Shown here: positions 54,056 through 64,000 of the stretch, piece by piece | Layout of the letters: each line of letters starts with the position of its first letter | How positions within the stretch are numbered: the first letter of the stretch is position 1 | DNA from: Taeniopygia guttata | Lineage: Eukaryota > Chordata > Aves > Passeriformes > Estrildidae | Assembly: GCF_048771995.1 (NCBI RefSeq) | Contig: NC_133030.1 | Coordinates: 11,424,001-11,488,000 of the forward strand | Reading direction: 5' to 3' | Length of the DNA stretch: 64,000 nucleotides | The notes under the pieces: generated by a model | Database searches by the model: none | Told to the model about the DNA's origin: nothing | Seen by the model: only the letters and a program-made list of their open reading frames with translations | Position numbers and translations under genes: made by a program

Positions 54056-57000
54056 ATGGCCTCGGCGCCCCGGCTGGCGCTGCTGGCCGCCGCCCTGCTC
54101 TGTGCCCCGGGTAAGTGGGAACGGCACCGGGAATGGCATCGGGAACGGCAGCTGGCACCGGGCACCGACCCCGACCTCGCTCCGCACCGCTCCCGCCGTC
54201 CTGCCGGGATCCGCTCCCGCGTTGTTCCGCAGCCCGGGTCGAATCTCTCCTTTCCCCACGTTCGAGGTCCCTCCGTTCCGCCAGGATCCCGGGAGCCGGG
54301 GCGACCTCACCCCCTCCTCCTCCTCCGCGTTCCCCGGGATCCACGTCCCCCATTCCGCGGGGATCCGTGCCCCCTCCACCGCCTGGGATCCCGAGGGGGT
54401 CACCCAGGCAACGTGGGATCCGCTGGGATCTCGAGGGGGGAATCTCCTCCCAGTCCCCACGGGATCCCGCCGCCCGAGGGACTCCCCTTCCCCCCGGATC
54501 CCGGGATCTGCCTGGCCTCTCCCCGCACACCTGATCCCCTAGGTGGGATCGAATGCCAGCCGTGAGGAAGCCCTGCCTGGGCATCCAGGTGGGATCTGCT
54601 CCCTGTAATGAGGGATCCCTTTGATCTGGGCACCATGAGGACACCATGAACCTGGATCCCACCCTGCAGGACACGGTTCCAACCCTCTTCCCAGTGGGGA
54701 ATGCATTCCCACAGGGAACAGCCAGGACTGGGGGAACCGAGTGGCCCCCCCAGTCCTGATGCAGGGATGGGATAACCCTGGGATAACCATGGCAGGGGTG
54801 ACCTCAGAATGAGGTGGCCCAGGCGAGGGGTCACCCTGTGTGCTGCCGCAAAGGTGGGCACAAAGACTCCCACTTGCCACTCTTCTGCACCTCATTCCCA
54901 CTTGTCCCTGCGGGATGTGACACATCCTTGTCCCTGCAGTGAGGGGTGACGGGGAGCCCCCAGATCCCGTGTTCCTGCCGGCGGAGCTGGAGGTCCTTGG
55001 GGTGCCCGAGTCCTACCGGCTGCAGAGGGTGGATCAGGATGTGGCCCCCAACTCTTCCCTGCACACCCGCTCCGAGACATTCCTGCTGCTTCGTGCTGGA
55101 TCCCAGGCCCTGGTCCAGGCCACCTACGCCCCATTCAGCATCCGCCAGGTAACCAGGACTCCTGTGTCCCCTGGGCCACCCCACGGTGTCCACAGCCCCA
55201 CCACCATCCTGGTGTCCTTACAGGAGGTGTCCAAGGAGAGCCCCCCCAGCTCAGCAGCTTGGGCCATCCGCGCTGTGTCCCTGGAGAGCTCTGTGTCCCC
55301 TGCTGAGCCGGTGGCACGTGTCCTCTTCCACCTGCATGGGCCCGACTGGATGGCTGGGAAGCAGGATCATGCTGGGACCCAGAATGATCCCAAGGACTGG
55401 GACCATCCTGGGGTCTGGGATCCCCCTGAAGTCCGAAACCACCCTGGGGGTCAGGGTCACCCCAGGGACTGGGATCATCCCAGGGAGCGGGACCACCCCG
55501 GGGTCCAGGATCGCGCTGGGGATCGTGACCACCCCAGGGACCAGGACCACCCTGAGCAGCAGGACCACCATGGAGTCCGGCATCACCCCAAGGACTGGCA
55601 TCACCCCAAAGACCGGCACTACCCTGGGACCCATGATCACCCCAAGTACTGGGACCACCTCAAGGACCAGGACCACCATGAGCAGCAGGACCACCCTGGG
55701 AGCTGGGATTCTTCAAGGGATTGGGATCACTCCAGAGCTCAGGATCTCCCCTGTGTCACCCTCCACGCTCACCACCACGGGCGGGTGGCCCGGGGGGCAT
55801 GTCGTCTGCAGGTCAGTGCCACCCTGGGGCCCCTGGGGACCCACAGCTCCCCCTCAGCCTAATCCCAGGACCCCCTCTCCCCTGCAGGCCCCACTGGGTG
55901 TGTGCGTGGTGGAGCTGGAGATCCCTCCACGCTGGTTCTCCGTGGGATCCCTCCATTCTCACCGGAGCCGCCGGCGGGATTCCGACCCCGTGGAGCCTCC
56001 GGAGCGCCCAGAACCGGCTGAGCTGCGCTACAGTGTGGGGGAGTGCGGGGGTCGGGAGCAGGAGGCTCCCAGATTCCTGGGAACGCTGGAGCTGCGGGCA
56101 GGAGAGCCGGAGCGGCGGCAGGAGGTGCGGCTGGATGAGAAGGTGCTGCTGCGTGTCCCCAATGTCCCCCTGCGGCCCGGGCAGCGCTTCACGGCCACCA
56201 TCGCCCTGCACCACAACTTCACCGCCAACAGCCTGACCCTGAGGTAAGAGCGGGGATGATGGGGACAGTGGGACAGTGTGGGACACTGTGTGACACTGTG
56301 TGAAAGTGTGTGAGAGTGTGTGGAAGTGTGTGACCGTGAGTGACTGACACTGTGTGCCAGTCTGTGACACTGTGTGGCAATTTGTGGCAGTATGTGAACA
56401 TTTGATACCATCGCACTGAGTGACATTGTGTGACATTGTGTGACTGTGAGTGACACTGTGTGACATTGAGTGACACCGAGTGATTGTGAGTGACTCTGTG
56501 GGACACCGTCTGACACCACCTGACATGGTGTGACACTGTTTAACAATGTGTGACATTTTGGGGCATTGTGTGACACCATCTGACACTGTGTGACACTGTG
56601 TGCTCCCACAGGATCAAGGCCAAGAAGGGCCTGCAGGTGGTCTCTGCCCATCCCACAATTCCCAGTGCCTGGAGCGTGAACCTGGAGCGTTCCCGTGGTC
56701 CCAAGCACTCCACAACCGTGGTGACCTGCCGGCGGCTTGGGGATGTCCCTGCCATCCCTGACAGCTCCAGGTAGGGAATATCCCAATACCCCCACCCCGG
56801 TGGGAATTACGGGTTGTTCCACCCTGATCCCGGTGCGGTGCTGCAGGGTGTCTGAGCCGGCCGCGTTCCTACACCTGGATGTGGCGGTGGAAAACGGGAC
56901 CGGGGGGCTGGCGCCGGCGCGGCCCCTCACGTGGCAGGTGGAGTATCCCGGCCAGGATCCCGAGGCACAGAAGGACAAACTGGTCTGGGAAATCCAGGTG

Positions 57001-59593
57001 TCGGAGCGGGATGTCCGTGCCCTTGTCCCACTGGTGCAGGTGGGTGTCCCCATCCCATTCCGGCCCTCCATCCCGTGGGAAGCCCCGCCTCATCCCGCTG
57101 TGCTTCCAGGAGCTGGAGATCCTGAACACGGCACCACTGACCGGGATCCCCCGCGTTATCCCGGTCAAACTGGTGGCTGTGGAAGCAGGGGGTGGAGTGT
57201 CCGAGCTCACGGATCCAGTAGGATGTGAATCTGCTGACAAGCAGGTGCTGCAGGTGAGTCCTGCTATCCTCTCGTCGTCCTGCTGTCCTCTGGTCATCCC
57301 ACCTCACCCTGGGAGATTCCCATGGAATTCCGCATGCCCTTGCAGGTGTCGGATTCCTGCGACCTGGTGTTCGTGGGGGGCAAGGAGAGCCGAGGGGCGC
57401 GGGGGGCCCGCGTGGATTTCTGGGTGCGCCGGCTGCGGGCAGAGCTGAGCTTCTCCGTCTGGGCTCCGCTGCTCCCGCTCCGTGTCCAGCTGGGAGATCC
57501 CATCCTGGAGCAGCTGCGTGGCTGGAGACTGCCCGGGGGACCTGACAGGTGAGGCCTACAGAATGGGATGGTGGGAAAAGGGGGAGACGGGAATGGGGCC
57601 GGGACCTGACGTGTGGGATGCATCAGTGAGTCCCTAACACACTCCTGTGTCCCAGGATTCTTGTCACCCGGTCCTGCCATCCCTGTTCCCCAGCCCCTGG
57701 GGAACCCCTCATCACTCATCCTGGGACTCTTGTCACCCTGTCCTTGTCCCCTGTCCCCAGTGCCGCGGTGGAGTCCGAGGACCCTGCAGAGGAGCCGGAG
57801 CGGCGGGCGCGCGGCTGCCGGCCCCAGTTCCAGCGCACGGGGCTCCGTGTTCTAGCACACTTTGTGGCCCATCCCCTGGATGGTGGCCGTCACCTGTCCT
57901 ACCTGCCCGGCCCTGAGTGGCTCCTGGATGTCACCCATCTGGTGGCTGCCCGGACCCGTGTCCAGGACCCCCGTGTGGCCTCACTGGAAGCGGGGGCTGT
58001 GGTGGTGGGCCGGGAGCCTGGAGTCACCTCCGTGGAGGTAAATGGGGGTTGTTTGGGGGTTCCTGGGAAGATCTGGCGGTATGGGAACATTGCAGGGATG
58101 GAGCTGGGAGACTGGAAATGATCCCAGTGGCAGCTGGGCTGTGTAAAGGGAGGGAGGGAACTGAGGGGCTGGAAGGGCTGGCACAGGATGGGAAGAGGAA
58201 ATAGTGGCTGTGAGGAATGTTGGGGGACTCACAAGCTGCTTCCAGGTGCGCTCCCCGCTCTCTGACTCCATCCTGGGGGAGCAGACACTGGTGGTTTCGG
58301 AGGAGAAGGTGACGGTGACAGAGCTCCATGCCCAGGTGGTGGCTGGGCTCTCCTTATCCCTGCGGACACAGCCGGATCATCCTGGCGTGATCACCGCCAC
58401 CGTCCTGGGGACACCCACGCTACGGGCCCTCAAGCAGGTGAGACGGGTGGGGAGTGACCTCAGTCACCCCGGTGTCCCCCAAACCTCTGCCATCCCGCTT
58501 GTCATCCTGCCAGGAAGCGACCCTGTCCGTCTGGTTGTCCTTCTCCGACCACACGCTGGCCCCGCTGGAGCTCTACGGGTGGCACGACGTGGCCTTGACC
58601 GTGACGTCCCTCGACCGCGCCGTCGCCACCGTCAGGGGCTCCCCTGGGGTCCCCGCTGCCCACCCGTGGGTGGTGGCCGAGGGGCCGGGCCGGGGGGCCC
58701 TGCTCCAGCTCAGCCTGCACCCCCCGGATGCGTGTCGGCGTGGCCGGCACCGTGCGGCCGCCCTGGCCACCGGCAGCGCCTGGCTCGAGGTGGGGGTCCC
58801 CTCTCCCGGGAGCCCCCGGCCCTTCCCGCGGGCTGAGGGCGCCATGTCCGGGGAAGCGGTGACCGTGGGACAGAGGGACCCCGCGGGCGTGGGGCCAGCA
58901 GCCACCAAGCTCCAGGGGTCTTCCTCGGAGGAGGATGAGGAGGAAGGCTACGGACGCAACCGTGCCGGCATGGAAGAGGAGGAGGAAGAGGAGGAGGAGA
59001 TGGTGAAGGCTCCGGAGCGGGTGACTGACCTGGAAATTGGGATGTACGTGCTCCTGGGAGTCTTCTGCCTCGCCATCTTCATCTTCCTCGTCAACTGCAT
59101 CTTCTTCGTGCTCCGGTACCAGCAGAAGGAGCTGCCCGAGCCGGGCGGGACCCCCTCGGCCCCGCAGCCCCACAACTGGGTGTGGCTGGGCACCGACCAG
59201 GAGGAGCTGAGCCGGCAGCTGGATCGGCAGCAGCTGGATCGGCCGCAGCCGGATCGCCGGCAGCCGGAACCCCCGGCATCCCCGGGCCCCCCGTGCGGCT
59301 GCGGGGGCCCCCCGGGCTCCAGCGAGGCCGGGGCTCCCCCCGACTCCCCGGCCCCCGGCGCGCCGCCGCCCCGCAAGGAGGGGTCGGCTCCAGGCGGCGG
59401 CCGCAGGAAGCGGGTGGAGTTTGTCACCTTTGGCCCCCCCCGTGTCCCCGAGGAGCCCCCCCCGGCCACCCCCCACGTCCAGTCTATCCTGGTGGCCAGC
59501 GAGGACGACATCCGCTGGGTGTGCGAGGACATGGGGCTGCGGGATCCCGAGGAGCTCCGGAGCTACATGGAGAGGATCCGCGGCAGCTCCTGA
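54056..59593 (+). CDS. TMEM132A: TMEM132A, single-pass cell-surface protein, 1151 aa
   Basis: TMEM132 proteins are type I membrane proteins with Ig-like domains implicated in adhesion and cytoskeletal linkage; TMEM132A also affects Wnt signalling and protein trafficking. Exons: 54056-54110, 54940-55148, 55224-55811, 55888-56243, 56612-56770, 56847-57039, 57110-57253, 57346-57548, 57761-58037, 58246-58437, 58514-59593 (3456 bases; human 1023 aa). Signal peptide MASAPRLALLAAALLCAPG. Extracellular region with family text such as FLPAELEVLGVPESYRLQRV and HNFTANSLTLRIKAKKGLQV. A membrane span lies near residues 968-992 (MYVLLGVFCLAIFIFLVNCI) after a Glu-rich run. The cytosolic tail of about 160 residues is Pro-rich and ends DPEELRSYMERIRGSS. 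The extra length over human is explained by a 114-residue repeat in exon 3. ATTAAA at 60049-60054. Confidence 0.95.
55401..55742 (+). repeat. TMEM132A: 18-base coding minisatellite in TMEM132A exon 3
   Basis: Exactly 342 bases, 19 units of 18 bases, each encoding a hexapeptide of the pattern (D/H/N/G)-(H)-(P)-x-x-x, for example DHPRDW, DHPRER, HHPKDR, DHPEQQ. It lies in the extracellular part, between HLHGPDWMAGKQ and DLPCVTLHAH. The frame is open throughout and the flanking exon ends splice in phase. Confidence 0.95.
56262..56609. repeat. TGTGTGACAC minisatellite filling TMEM132A intron 4
   Basis: About 350 bases of degenerate decamer-like units (tgtgtgacac, tgagtgacat and kin), occupying almost the whole intron right up to the acceptor at 56610-56611. 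Confidence 0.9.
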
Positions 59594-60059
59594 CCCCGAG
59601 GGGTGACTCCCGGACCCCCCAATTCCCGGGCAAACCAGTAAGGGCCCGACCTCCTCCCCGTGCCGTGCTGGGGGGACGCCGACCCCCCTTCCCAGCGGGA
59701 TGGGCCGGGGACCACTGGTGGCCTCCTGGGACCACCCCGAGGTGCCCACAGAGGGTGAGGGGGGGGTCTCCCAGCCCTATCCTTACTGGGGCGGGATCCC
59801 GGTGGCACCGGGGAGGAATTTGGGATGCTCTTACTGCTTTGGGTCTCATTGCGACATGGTGTTCATAGTGGTGATGATGATGGTGGTGATGATTCCTGTG
59901 GTCTGATCCCGGGGGGGAACCTGTGTCCCCCCCACCTTCACCCCGGCCACGCATCTGTTTTGTACACATTTTTTATCGGGAATGCCCGGGAAGGGGCTGC
60001 CAGGGATTGGTATTTATGGAAAATTTTTAATTCTGACGTTGTTACAAAATTAAAGTATT

Positions 60060-61183
60060 TAAAAAAACGACTTAGATTCTCCTCCATGCCATCTCCTCTG
60101 ATCCCGACACCGGGTCCCACCCTGCCCCCATGGCAGTGCCAGGCTCCTGGGAGTGGGCACATGCCCTTGACCTTGGCTCCACGTGGGAGCTGGTCACGGG
60201 ATTGGATCCAAGGCTGGGCCTGGCTGTGGCCCAGCTGGGGTCACCTTGGGATAAGGGATCTCCTTCCTCCCTCTCCTGCCATCCTCCTCCTCCCCCTTTC
60301 CAACCCCAACACCAGCCTGGTACTGCATGTCCTCCCCATGGCCAGTCCCCGACATTCCCAAATGTCCCCTCAGCACCTCCCTTTATTTTGGGATGCCATG
60401 GGGATTCCCACTCTTCCAGCTTCCCAGTAAGTCCCAGCAACCCCAAGACACCTGGGTAACAGCAGGAGATCCCCCACCCCATCCCCCTGCTCCCAGCTTC
60501 CCCAAACTTCCCAAAACCCCGCTGAGATGGGGTGCCTGGAGTCCTGTCCCCCCTTCCCAGCATCCTGGGTCCCCAGGTGTTCAGCTGGACCCCAGTCCTC
60601 ACCCACGGTGGGGATCAACGTCTCCTGGGATGCCCCACCTCCCATCCATGGAAATTCCAGCCTTACCCCTCCCCTAATATTCCTGGAGGCTCCTGGGGTG
60701 ATCCTGATGTGCTGGAAGATGCTCAGGATGTGGAGCTGCAGGTAACATTGACTCCAAAAAACAGGGAGAAGAGGGGAATTCCTGGCTCTTCATCACCCCA
60801 CAGATGTCCCACATCTCGGGAGGCCCCGAGTCCCCCCATGCCACCACCCCAAATCCACGACTCGGAGGCACAAACGAGCTGCAGATCATGATGGCTCCAC
60901 CAGATCTGTGTCCCCCGGGGTGGGAGCACCAGATCCACGAGGCTCCCGTGCCCCACAGAGTCCCTGGGGTCCCTAAAACCCCGTTTCCTCCCCGCCAGGG
61001 CAGGATGGAGCCACCCCATCACCCTCCTCCACCCCACAGCACTGAGTCGGCTTCCTGCCCTCTGCCATACTCCCAGAGCTGCCGGAGCGTGGGGACACGA
61101 CCCAGCCACATCCCCAAGCTGCTGAGAGAGGAGCCCCCTGAATCCCAGACCCCTGAATTCCATGGGGCTGCCCCGCTGAGGGG
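60060..61183. other. TMEM132A-CD6 spacer
   Basis: About 1.1 kb without a recognised gene. SLC15A3, which lies here in mammals, is absent. No TATA or CpG island is seen before CD6; a lymphoid promoter without these is plausible. Confidence 0.55.
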
Positions 61184-64000
61184 ATGGAGGGGCTCTGCCT
61201 GCTCTTGGTGGCTCTTTCTGCCGCGGCACTTGCACAAGGTATGTCACTGTCCCCATCCTGGCCCTTGCCGTCGCTCTCTTGGGACCTTGGCGTGGTGGAG
61301 CCACACATTTGGGGACCTGCCACCTCCCTGGGATGGGGAGCACTGGAGGTCCTGGGGGGTCCCCAACAGGGGTGTCAGTGGTGGAGGATGCTGCCCTTTA
61401 ACGCACTGAGATGGAGGGAAGGGGATCCCCTGAAAGGGGATCCCCTGAAAGGCTTGGGGATTTTCCTAAGGGTCAAAAGGCTCCCTTGGGTCACTCCCAA
61501 AAGCACCCTGGGATCCCCTGGAAGAGGACCTAAGCCCCTAAAGGTGCTCTCGGAGCCGTCCCACCTACAATCCCTTCGGGAATGGGGTGACTCTCATGGC
61601 CTAAAGCCTATCCTGTCTCTTATGTGTTCCCTGGATTTGGGATGTGGTGCCACCTGTCCTCCCCACCCTGGCAGGATTTGGGATTGTTTGGTTGCCAAAA
61701 TGTCTGCCAGGAGCTGCTTCGAGGCCTCCAATTGATCAGGAAACGGCCCCATCACTCCATTTCCGCCCTTCTCATGCCTCCATCCCCACCTGGAGCAGCT
61801 CATTCCCACCTTCTCCCCTCATTCCTGGCCTTGTCCTTGAACATTTGAACTCCAATCCACGCCGCACCAGCTCTGGTGTCTATTCCCAGGATTCCCACCC
61901 AAGCAGCCCCCTGGATGTCTCACTTCTGGGGCTGAATCTTTCCCCCTGGAGGAGCCAAATGGGGCATTTTTAGGGATAACTGGATAATCCACTCACCTGT
62001 GGCTCTGGAATGGGTGTAGGCAGGTGGGTACAGACAGGTCCAGCCCCTCTGTGTCTTCAGGGATGAACCGGAAGGCGGGAACAACATGGATGCAGGATGA
62101 CATCCCAAATTTCAGCTCTTCCACTGCTGAGACATGTTCCAGTATTCCCATGTTTAAGGCCAAATTCTCCCAGCAGATCCCACACCAGGATTTAGCCCAG
62201 AGAAACATCCTGGGGAACACAGGGATTGATTTTTGGGATGCAACAGCTCTATGACCACTTTGCCAGAGCCCGGGGGTATTCCCACCGTGCCATTCACAGC
62301 TGAGAGAATCCTCTTGGCCACATTTTGGTGGGTTTGGGATGCACTCCTCCAGACTGGGAATCCTGGTGGGCTCAGCTCCTCATCTCTCTGTCCTTTCTCC
62401 CCACAGTCCCCACAGAAACGACGGGACCTCCCAGTACTCCGACCGGGAACACCTCAGTGACACCGGGTGAGTGTGGGAGGGCGAGGGACATCCTTGCACT
62501 CACTTTTTGGGATTCTGGGATAACGCCAGGTCACCCTTCCCAGTGCATCTCCCAGGTCCCAGAGCGCTGCGGCTGGCGGGCGGCCGGAGCCGCTGCGAGG
62601 GCCGGGTGGAGCTGGAGCAGGAGGGGACATGGGGGACGGTGTGTGACGACGGCTGGGACATTCCCGACGCCGACGTCGTGTGCCGCCAGCTCCAGTGCGG
62701 CCACGCCGTGCGAGCCCGTGGCAACGCCGCCTTCGGCCGCGGGCACGGCCCCATCCTCCGGGATGAGGTGGGATGCGAGGGACACGAGCGGCACCTCTGG
62801 GAATGTCCGGCCGCGCTGAAGCACGACTGCAGCCACAAGGAGGACGCTGGCGTGGTTTGCTCAGGTGGGTTTGGAATATTCCAGAGCCGGGGATGGATGT
62901 GGGTGGCGCATCCTCATCTCTGTGCTCTCCCCGCAGAACACCAGGAGTGGCGGCTCTCCGGAGGCCGGGACGGATGTGCCGGCAGGGTGGAGGTGTTTTT
63001 CCGTGGCACTTGGAGCACGGTGTGTAACAACACCTGGTACGAGACGGAGGCCACGGTGCTGTGCCGGACTCTGGGATGCGGGGATATGCTCCAGCGGCCT
63101 GCCTTCAGACACACGCTTCCCGGGAAGATGACGTACCTGTGCGGGAGCCTGGAGCCCTCGCTGGCACAGTGCGTCTGGATCTTCAATAAATCCGCTCCCT
63201 GTTACCAGTCCTGGGCTGCCGGGGTCATCTGCAACGGTACCGCATCCTTCCCCATGGGGTTTGAGGCGCGGCCTGGGTCCTGCTCTCTCCCAAGCATCTC
63301 ATTTCTGTTCCCGCCCTTTCCAGGCTCCCAGGGTTTGGACACACCAACGCCCGCGGCTGAGGTGACGCCCAGGAATGTCACTGTCCTGCACGGTGAGTGC
63401 CTGAGCCCGCGGCCATTCCCTGGGATCAGGGTAAAATTCCCGGGAGGAAATATTCATGTGGGATGAGCTGTGTCCGTTCTCTGTCCCAGCCGAGGAGAGG
63501 ACCCCAACCCTGGGGACACCAGTGGACAGTCCCCTCTTTGTGGTGTGCCTGGTGCTGGCTGCACTGCTCCTGCTCTCCGTGCTGGCCTTTTCCGCTGCCC
63601 TGCTGAGGCTGAGGAAGAGAAGTGGTAAGGAATTCTGGATCCCAACAGGGAATTAGGACACAATCCCCACTTTTTGGGCTCAGATCAGCCATGGAGTGGG
63701 TGCATCCCCTTGTCCCCACAGCCATGTCCTCCTTGGGAATACCCATGCCAGTCCTGGTGACCCACAGCTCCCAGAGCCCCAACACACACTCCAGGATCCC
63801 CAACGACTACAGGGAGAATCCCACCAGTCTTCCCAAAGGATCAGGTGGGTCTGGCAGGTCCCCCCAGGGGCTGTGGGGCTAGAGGTGCTGGCTGGTGACA
63901 GATGCCACATCGCCTTGTCACTCCCCCAGACCGTCTGGTCACAGCCATTTCCAAGGATTCTGATTCCGACTCGGAATATTATGAGTTCAGCAGCAAGCCT
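61184..64000 (+). CDS. CD6: CD6-like T-cell scavenger receptor, partial (runs off the window)
   Basis: CD6 is a T-cell co-receptor that binds ALCAM/CD166. Exons: 61184-61238 (signal peptide MEGLCLLLVALSAAALAQ), 62407-62466 (Thr/Pro stalk), 62556-62864 (SRCR), 62937-63236 (SRCR), 63324-63392, 63490-63624 (membrane span FVVCLVLAALLLLSVLAFSA), 63722-63844, 63930 onward. Each SRCR domain has eight Cys (group B) with TWGTVCDD and TWSTVCNN. The first resembles CD6 domain 2 (HKEDAGVVCS end); the second resembles domain 3 (EHQEWRLSGG start). The tail motif SDSDSEYYEF matches the acidic Tyr motif of CD6, and argues against CD5. No exon for SRCR domain 1 is found in the 1.17 kb intron 1. The 3' part lies outside the window. 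Confidence 0.9.

Noticed and set aside
53393-54460. Minus-strand open frame of 355 codons before and across TMEM132A exon 1
   Set aside because: CpG-rich low-complexity sequence with no domain; it overlaps the TMEM132A promoter and first exon.
54940-55862. Single long frame of 307 codons in TMEM132A read through intron 2
   Set aside because: Intron 2 (55149-55223) happens to be open and a multiple of three, but it has a gt donor and a good ttacag acceptor, and its text does not match the family.
62556-63236. Assigning the SRCR gene to CD5
   Set aside because: The second SRCR domain and the acidic Tyr tail motif match CD6 better, both domains have eight Cys, and CD6 is the nearer neighbour in conserved order.
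1-64000. tRNA, rRNA, CRISPR arrays, endogenous retroviruses
   Set aside because: I looked for tRNA arms, repeat-spacer arrays and LTR-like ends and saw none; the only interspersed elements recognised are CR1 fragments.

Overview
The window is vertebrate genomic DNA, almost certainly from a bird. Three fragments have the 3' region of CR1 LINEs (about 31476-31711, 33191-33310 and 37835-37948). ZP1 has the long Gln/Pro/Gly repeat tract known from avian egg-envelope ZP1. Introns are very short (often 80-300 bases), the DNA is GC-rich and genes are packed, as on avian microchromosomes. Gene order and strands match human 11q12: OSBP(-), PATL1(-), STX3(+), MRPL16(-), MS4A genes(+), CCDC86(+), ZP1(+), PRPF19(-), TMEM109(+), TMEM132A(+), CD6(+). 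I see no SLC15A3 between TMEM132A and CD6, no PTGDR2 beside CCDC86, and no CBLIF or TCN1 after MRPL16. Extra are a BAAT-like acyltransferase/thioesterase gene beside ZP1 and an unnamed one-exon membrane-protein gene beside MRPL16. Exon boundaries were read by hand from splice sites, reading phase and remembered family sequences; for each complete gene the summed coding length is a multiple of three.

Layout. 1-6400: OSBP, a sterol/PI4P exchanger at ER-Golgi contacts, with a CCAAT-rich promoter. 6765-14321: PATL1, an mRNA decapping scaffold. 15393-21377: STX3, with two alternative membrane-anchor exons and the ruin of an alternative SNARE exon. 22301-23542: MRPL16, head-to-head with the novel gene at 24013-24957. 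24958-34323: gene-poor DNA with minisatellites and CR1, holding one MS4A gene (27434-29359). 34324-36030: a second MS4A gene. 36333-38094: CCDC86. 39630-41516: BAAT-like gene. 42718-46731: ZP1, with an oestrogen-response-like palindrome upstream. 47418-50905: PRPF19, sharing a CpG-rich promoter with TMEM109 (52057-52933). 54056-59593: TMEM132A, carrying an 18-base coding minisatellite. 61184-64000: CD6, running off the window.

These genes are a syntenic block, not a pathway. The points most worth following are the decayed STX3 exon with its surviving partner anchor exon, the 19-unit Asp-His-Pro array inside TMEM132A, the unnamed gene at 24013, the ZP1 promoter, CD6 with only two SRCR domains, and perfect TGACGTCA sites found at four promoters.
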